From Pelagibius sp. CAU 1746 (GTDB taxonomy: Bacteria > Pseudomonadota > Alphaproteobacteria > Kiloniellales > Kiloniellaceae), in contig NZ_JBDOQT010000002.1 of the NCBI RefSeq assembly GCF_039839785.1, forward strand, positions 620,001 through 684,000: 64,000 nucleotides of DNA, written 5' to 3'. The first letter of the stretch is position 1, and each line of letters begins with the position of its first letter. Positions 59,607 to 64,000 of this stretch are shown here, in pieces. The notes under the pieces were generated by a model that was given only the letters and a program-made list of their open reading frames with translations, ran no database searches and was not told the DNA's origin. The position numbers were made by a program, and so were the translations under genes.

Positions 59607-60518
59607 TCAGTACCACAGCCGTCCATAGTTGTTTCGCAGATAAGCTAAGGCCTCGCGGCCGAGCTGCTCCCGGGGCGCCGCGCGCATGTTGCGGATCCCA
59701 TCCCTTATGCCGGAGAGATAATCGGCAATCCGGCCGCGCTGCAGGCAAGTAAAGAGATAGCGGCCCAGCCAGATCGCAATGTAGCTCGGTATATAGAGCA
59801 CCGGAAGATAGGCGTGAGCCAGATGAAACCTGTTCCGTATCTGGTAGTAAACCTCGCTGCGAGGCTGATTGGCCCCGAATGCCGAGGGCTCGGGCCAGTG
59901 ATAGGCCACGATGCCCGGCTCATAGACGATGTCATAGCCTGCAGCGATGACCCGATAGGAAAGGTCCAGCTCTTCCTCGCCATACATCATCTCAGGACGG
60001 TAAGCCCCGCACCGTTCGACCACCTCGCGCCGGACCGCGTAGCACCCGGCGAGAAAATAGGAAACCTTGTGGCGTCCCTCCGGCAAAGCCGGATCCTTCT
60101 TCAGGGCCTTCTTGCCGAAAGGCAGGAGAAGGCGCTCCTTCCCGCCACGGTAATCCTTGATCTTCCCGGCGAGCAGACCCAGTTTGGGATCCGCGCGAAA
60201 TGCCTCGACGATCATCGACAGGCAGGAGCTGTGGGCGAAAGCACCGTCGTCGTCGATCGAGCAGTAGATGTCCCCCTCGCCCAGTTCCATCATTCTTGAG
60301 CGGACCGCCGAGACTCCCGACCACCTGCCATTTCGGAAACAGCGGACACGCGGATCGTCGAAGCGTTCCTTCAAAGCCTCGCAGACATCGAGAGACTGAC
60401 TGGCATCGTCGAGCACGACGACCTCGAAATCGCCGTAGTCCTGACTCAGCACGCTGGAAATCGCCTTGCAGAGAGGCTCCAAGCGGTCGCGGGTCGCAAT
60501 CTGTACCGAGACTTTCAA
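59607..60518 (-). CDS. Glycosyltransferase family 2
   Basis: A 303-residue GT-A glycosyltransferase: KVSVQIATRDRLEPLCKAISSVLSQDYGDFEVVVLDDASQ, then DIYCSIDDDGAFAHSSCL with the DDD metal motif, AGCYAVRREVVERCGAYRPEMMYGEEELDLSYRVIAAGYDIVYEPGIVAYHW carrying the ED pair, and a C-terminal amphipathic region with AIWLGRYLFTCLQRG that may associate with the membrane. It resembles rhamnosyl- or fucosyltransferases of the WsaF/WbbL type. It is located between manC and fcl, separated by 27 and 42 bases. Confidence 0.88.
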   Translation of the reverse strand: MKVSVQIATRDRLEPLCKAISSVLSQDYGDFEVVVLDDASQSLDVCEALKERFDDPRVRCFRNGRWSGVSAVRSRMMELGEGDIYCSIDDDGAFAHSSCLSMIVEAFRADPKLGLLAGKIKDYRGGKERLLLPFGKKALKKDPALPEGRHKVSYFLAGCYAVRREVVERCGAYRPEMMYGEEELDLSYRVIAAGYDIVYEPGIVAYHWPEPSAFGANQPRSEVYYQIRNRFHLAHAYLPVLYIPSYIAIWLGRYLFTCLQRGRIADYLSGIRDGIRNMRAAPREQLGREALAYLRNNYGRLWY

Positions 60519-60545
60519 GGCCGCCTCGGAATGTCGCTTCGGCTG

Positions 60546-61979
60546 CTAGCGGCCATAGCTATCCTCAAGCCGTACAATGTCATCCTCGCTCAGGTAGTCG
60601 CCACACTGAACCTCGATGACTTTCAGCGGACCTGGCCCGCGGTTGGCGAGGCGGTGGATCTGTTTCGGCGCGATGAAGGTGGACTCGTTCTCTTTCAACT
60701 CGAACACCTCGTCGCCCCGTGTCACTTCGGCGACACCCTTGACGACGACCCAATGTTCCGAGCGATGATTGTGGAACTGCAGGGAAATCGAGGCGCCGGC
60801 CTCGATATTGAGCTCCTTCACCTGGAAACTCACTCCGCGGCCCAGGCCCTTGAAGGACCCCCAAGGCCGGTAATCCGTCGCATGGGACAGGTGTTCGCGG
60901 CGCCCCTGTGCCGCCAGGTGGTCCAGCACCCCCTTGATCGCGGTTGTGCCCTCGCGCTTCGTGACCATGACCACGTCGTCGGTATTGATGACGACGACAT
61001 CCTCGAGGCCGGCGACCACGGTCAACCCCTCGCCCGCGCCGTAGACGAGGCTGCCGGACGTTTCTTCCAGGATGACATCGCCTACGGCGGCGTTGTTGGC
61101 CCCGTCTTTCGGCGATCGCGCCCAGATCTCCCGCCACGACCCTATGTCGCTCCATTCGAAATCGACCGGCAACACCATCGCGCGGTCGGTGCGCTCCATG
61201 ACCGCATAGTCGATCGAGATGGCCGGAGACTCGCCATAAGCTTCGGCGTCCAGACGCAGGAAATCCCTATCCGCCACGGCATGTTCCGTCGCGGCGCGGG
61301 CGGCCTTCAGGACATCCGGCGCAAACCGCTCCAACTCGCCAAGCAGAGTCCTTGCCGAACATAGGAAGATGCCGGCGTTCCAACAGTGCCGCCGATCGCG
61401 CAAGTAGCGCTCCGCGGTCTCCCGGTCCGGTTTCTCGACAAAGCGGACGACCTCGACAGGATCTGGGCCGGCCGCCCCACCATCTTCGAGCTCGATATAT
61501 CCGTATCCGGTCTCCGCGCGCGTCGGCTTGATCCCGAAAGTCACGATCTTTCCATCTCTGGCGGCGGTGGCGCTTCTGGACACGGCCTCTCTAAAGGCCG
61601 CCGCATCGGGAATGACATGGTCGGCCGGCAGCAGGAGCAGCAGCGGATCGCCTTGGCCGTCGTCCTGCCGCAGAGTGTGGAGGGCGGCAACGGCGGCGGC
61701 GGGCGCCGTGTTGCGTCCCTCGGCCTCGAGGATCAGGCCGGAGGGAGCGATGCCGGCGCGCTGCAGGAGTGACGCGATCAGGAACCGATGCTCTTCGTTG
61801 CAGATCACTACGGGCGCGGCGAAGCCGTCGCCCAAAGTTCGCCGGGCCGTCTGGAGCAGCAACGGCTCCTCCGCTTCGAACTGCAGGAGCTGCTTGGGGT
61901 AGAGTGCACGGGACAGCGGCCATAGACGCGTCCCGCTTCCACCGCAGAGGAGGACCGGATGTACCAACTGATCTGCCAT
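60546..61979 (-). CDS. manC: Mannose-1-phosphate guanylyltransferase / mannose-6-phosphate isomerase
   Basis: A 477-residue bifunctional ManC/AlgA-type protein. The nucleotidyltransferase half (about 1-350) has VLLCGGSGTRLWPLSRALYPKQLL, LLLPADHVI and FVEKPDRETAERYL. The cupin isomerase half (about 360-477) has YRPWGSFKGLGRGVSFQVKELNIEAGASISLQFHNHRSEHWVVV and the metal residues His and Glu. It makes GDP-mannose from mannose-1-phosphate and GTP, feeding gmd/fcl. The ATG at 61979 fits GAG spacing better than that at 61985. It is about 30 bases after the GT2 gene and within the same transcription unit. Confidence 0.96.
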   Translation of the reverse strand: MADQLVHPVLLCGGSGTRLWPLSRALYPKQLLQFEAEEPLLLQTARRTLGDGFAAPVVICNEEHRFLIASLLQRAGIAPSGLILEAEGRNTAPAAAVAALHTLRQDDGQGDPLLLLLPADHVIPDAAAFREAVSRSATAARDGKIVTFGIKPTRAETGYGYIELEDGGAAGPDPVEVVRFVEKPDRETAERYLRDRRHCWNAGIFLCSARTLLGELERFAPDVLKAARAATEHAVADRDFLRLDAEAYGESPAISIDYAVMERTDRAMVLPVDFEWSDIGSWREIWARSPKDGANNAAVGDVILEETSGSLVYGAGEGLTVVAGLEDVVVINTDDVVMVTKREGTTAIKGVLDHLAAQGRREHLSHATDYRPWGSFKGLGRGVSFQVKELNIEAGASISLQFHNHRSEHWVVVKGVAEVTRGDEVFELKENESTFIAPKQIHRLANRGPGPLKVIEVQCGDYLSEDDIVRLEDSYGR

Positions 61980-62007
61980 CGACATTCTCAGATTACGGAT
62001 TTGATCG

Positions 62008-62961
62008 TCAGGCGAGGGACTTGCGAAACGCACGGGACAGCACGGCAGGCCACGCTCTCACCCCCGCCGTGGGGATCGCGACGGCTCTTCTCAGAAGGAA
62101 CACCAGGAAACCCCAAAAGGAAACCTTCACCCCCGCCAGCGCTTCCTCCCATGCCCCTCGCCTATCGCCGGCCTTCAACATAGCCATCATCGTCCGCGCC
62201 CGTTCGGCCGCGATCCAGCCGCGGAACCGGCCGGTCAGCGAGGGCGACAAAGCGCCGGTCGAAAGGAAACTCTGCGCGATGGCGATCCGTTCCCCGCACA
62301 TCTGGACCTCGTGGCGGCGCTCGGCATTGAGCGTCGTCGAGCCCTCGTGCGCGAGGTAGCGGTATAGCACCCGCTTCAGCGGCAGGACCGGAACACCGGC
62401 CAACTTGAACCTGATTAACAACTCCCGATCGGCGCAGATATCGAAGGCGGTGTTGAAGGAGCCCCTCTCGTCGAAAACGCGACGCCTGAAGAAGTAGGCG
62501 TTGGTGGGCATGGAGCCGTGAAACAGCATATCCCAGCTCTGAGTTCCGTGCCCGCGGCTCGGCGCGGTTCGAACGACCTTGCGGTCCCCCGCACGACCGC
62601 TTTCCACCACCGCCAGGCCCGCGACGATCTCCACTTGCGGACCGGCCTCCAGGGCTTCCGATACGGCCCTCAGGGCGCCGGCCTCCAAGAGGTCGTCAGC
62701 GTTCACTATGCCGATGACCTCATGCCGCGCGGCGGCGATTCCCCGGTTCATCGCCACGTAGATACCGGGACGAGGCTCATGTATCAGCTCGATATGCGGA
62801 TACTCCGCGACGATGTTCAACGTACCATCGGTGGAGCCGCCATCCACGATGACGTGCTGGACGGCCTCCGCGTCACCGGCCTGCCGCAGGACACTCTCGA
62901 TGCAATCACGCATCGTATCGGCCATGTTCAATACAGGCGTAACGATGGAGAAGGTTACCAA
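62008..62961 (-). CDS. WcaA-type glycosyltransferase family 2
   Basis: A 317-residue GT-A glycosyltransferase. TFSIVTPVLNMADTMRDCIESVLRQ starts at the first beta strand, followed by VQHVIVDGGSTDGTLNIV, EPRPGIYVAMNRGIAAARHEVIGIVNADDLLEAGAL with the DD metal motif, and PTNAYFFRRRVFDERGSFNTAFDICADRELLIR. The C-terminal part has amphipathic stretches near LVFLLRRAVAI. The start is a TTG at 62961, with GGAAGGG about nine bases upstream, since no ATG precedes the first strand. It is the first visible gene of the polysaccharide cluster, behind a 670-base leader region. Confidence 0.88.
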   Translation of the reverse strand: MVTFSIVTPVLNMADTMRDCIESVLRQAGDAEAVQHVIVDGGSTDGTLNIVAEYPHIELIHEPRPGIYVAMNRGIAAARHEVIGIVNADDLLEAGALRAVSEALEAGPQVEIVAGLAVVESGRAGDRKVVRTAPSRGHGTQSWDMLFHGSMPTNAYFFRRRVFDERGSFNTAFDICADRELLIRFKLAGVPVLPLKRVLYRYLAHEGSTTLNAERRHEVQMCGERIAIAQSFLSTGALSPSLTGRFRGWIAAERARTMMAMLKAGDRRGAWEEALAGVKVSFWGFLVFLLRRAVAIPTAGVRAWPAVLSRAFRKSLA

Positions 62962-63224
62962 TCCTGCGGCCCTTCCTTTGGCTCCGCGGCGGCTTGCCTC
63001 GCTGCGGATACCCCGCTCCGCGGCTCAGATGCGTTCACGCCCGGCAAGCCTCCACCATGGGGAGCCACTCCTGCCCCGCCGCGCGGCCGGTGTTGTCTCG
63101 GCCGGCAAGCGCAACGCGATTCCGGCAAAATCAAAAACCAGGGCGGAACGTCCTTGATTGGAATTGCGCGGCTCCGCTGCGCCGCTCGTGGGCAAGCGCG
63201 CCTTTCGGGCACGCTACCGCCGTT

Positions 63225-63246
63225 CGGGTGAAGCCGGCTTCACCCG
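63225..63246. promoter_or_regulatory. 22-bp perfect palindrome, candidate operator
   Basis: CGGGTGAAGCC is followed directly by its reverse complement. A perfect 22-bp dyad without spacer upstream of the polysaccharide genes suggests a dimeric regulator site, or an RNA hairpin if transcribed. No known consensus is recognised. Confidence 0.5.
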
Positions 63247-63421
63247 CCATAGCGTCGAATCAGGCGATCTTTCCTGCCATCGCGCCGTTTCACGCAGTGG
63301 GAGCTGGCGCTCCTCGCGCCGCATCGGCACCCTGTGCGGCACGACAAGACGGAGGCAGTGGCCCCCGCCGCTCGACGCCACCCATACCGGGCCTGGATGC
63401 GACAATCACGCCTTCTACCCT

Positions 63422-63461
63422 CCCCTGCTCCCGGTCGCAAGCCCCTGCCCCCGGTCGCAAG
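63422..63461. repeat. 20-bp tandem direct repeat
   Basis: CCCCTGCTCCCGGTCGCAAG (63422-63441) is followed by the same sequence with one change (63442-63461), 19 of 20 identical. It could arise by slippage or represent paired binding sites upstream of the polysaccharide cluster. Confidence 0.65.
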
Positions 63462-63631
63462 CACTTCCACCCGACGCGGCGCGGCCGCGAGCAGCCCCCG
63501 CACGAGGCGCCGCGCAGTGTGGCCGCGCCGATCGGACGGTCACGGCCATGCCGAGGTCAGAGGCCTGCGCGAGCAAACCTCCCGCGGCACGGCGGCGGGA
63601 ACCAATATTTCCGCTAAGTCTTTGAAAAGAA

Positions 63632-63706
63632 TGGTGGGCGTACCTGGGATTGAACCAGGGACCTCCTCGATGTCAACGAGGCGCTCTCCCGCTGAGCTAT
63701 ACGCCC
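63632..63706 (-). tRNA. tRNA-Val (anticodon GAC)
   Basis: The minus strand folds as a complete tRNA: acceptor GGGCGTA paired with TACGCCC, D-arm TAGCTCAGCGGGAGAG, anticodon stem CTCGT-TGACA-type loop giving anticodon GAC (valine, reading GUC and GUU), T-arm with GGTTCAATCCC, and encoded CCA at 63634-63632. It lies between the polysaccharide leader region and cpdR. Confidence 0.95.
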
Positions 63707-63856
63707 GAAAGCCTAGAAACCGGGCCCGGAACAGGGTGCCCCGGGCCGGGGCCTGCCGGCGGAACCGCCGGAGGCAGGCGAAGTACCACTATCCCCCGGC
63801 TTTTTCAAGACCTTGCGCAGCCGGAAATTTCGCCCGCCGCGGCGCGGCCGGCCCGC

Positions 63857-64000
63857 CTCAGGCCGAGAGCATGGAATCGACTTCTTCCACCAGGTGCCGC
63901 AGATGGAACGGCTTGGAGAGAATCCGCGCGCCCTGGGGCGTCTGGTCGCGATTTTTCAGGGCCACGGCGGCGAAACCGGTGATGAACATGACCTTCAGGC
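63857..64000 (-). CDS. cpdR: CpdR response regulator, C-terminal part (5' end outside window)
   Basis: The last 47 codons of a receiver-domain protein. The minus strand reads LKVMFITGFAAVALKNRDQ, then ILSKPFHLRHLVEEVDSML and a TGA at 63857. MFITGFAAVAL with the conserved Thr switch, and KPFHLRDLV-like with the conserved Lys, match CpdR of alphaproteobacteria. CpdR lacks an output domain and, when unphosphorylated, delivers substrates such as CtrA-pathway proteins to ClpXP at the pole. The gene is cut by the window edge, so the phospho-acceptor Asp is not visible. The downstream tRNA-Val is co-directional. Confidence 0.9.

Larger units (their letters stand above)
62962..63631. other. 670-base leader region of the polysaccharide cluster with palindrome and tandem repeat
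   Basis: No convincing gene lies between the GT2 gene and the tRNA. It contains a 22-bp perfect palindrome (63225-63246, half-site CGGGTGAAGCC) and a 20-bp tandem repeat (63422-63461). Open frames on the plus strand here show the Arg/Pro-rich composition of non-coding GC-rich DNA. The region is probably the control region for the minus-strand cluster. Confidence 0.55.

Noticed and set aside
62994-63617. A 207-codon plus-strand frame upstream of the tRNA
   Set aside because: Its Pro/Arg/Ala-rich composition, lack of domains and overlap with palindrome and tandem repeats indicate non-coding DNA.

Overview
The window reads as a GC-rich alphaproteobacterial chromosome, most likely a Rhodospirillales-type marine or soil organism. 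The evidence is a GapR (DUF2312) nucleoid protein, the C-terminal end of the cell-cycle regulator CpdR, a 41-residue C-minus type ribosomal protein L36, a DUF1244 protein and a glcDEF operon, all alphaproteobacterial in character. No phage, integrase, intact insertion sequence or CRISPR array is visible.

Region 1 (1-26 kb) is mostly housekeeping and catabolic. It holds a partial SDR, a GST, a HAD phosphatase, a three-gene cobalt nitrile hydratase/thiocyanate hydrolase-type operon with a His-rich N-terminus, gapR, a carboxylate-amine ligase with an N-formylglutamate amidohydrolase-like gene, a 4-hydroxyproline epimerase-type enzyme, a zinc CDF transporter, a fasciclin lipoprotein divergent from an ECF sigma/RskA-like anti-sigma pair, a DapA-family lyase and a NUDIX hydrolase. 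A FadR-type GntR regulator heads a glycerate kinase and pyruvate kinase set. Glycolate oxidase glcDEF lies about 10 kb away. Near-identical TGGTNNNACCA operators precede both units, which suggests one glycolate/glyoxylate-to-pyruvate regulon.

Region 2 (26-38.9 kb) looks like a surface-adhesion module: a LapG-like periplasmic cysteine protease, a membrane PAS/HD-GYP protein whose catalytic HD pair is replaced by Ser-Gln, a CHASE2 adenylate cyclase, and a 2169-residue FecR/RTX adhesin behind an AT-rich and then strongly structured intergenic region.

Region 3 (38.9-63 kb) is a single minus-strand cluster for an exported, heavily decorated polysaccharide. It contains GDP-mannose and GDP-fucose synthesis (manC, PMM/PGM, gmd, fcl), at least five glycosyltransferases, five methyltransferases, an acetyltransferase and a Wzm/Wzt ABC exporter. 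In its middle sit homologues of all four enzymes that make the activated phosphoramidate of Campylobacter jejuni capsule (Cj1415-Cj1418 types), plus a Cj1419-like methyltransferase. A sulfotransferase-fold gene is directly joined to the kinase and could be the transfer enzyme. This is the most notable system in the window: an apparently complete O-methyl-phosphoramidate pathway in an alphaproteobacterium, coupled to an ABC-exported glycan.

Region 4 (63-64 kb) holds repeats upstream of the polysaccharide cluster, a tRNA-Val(GAC) and the 3' end of cpdR.
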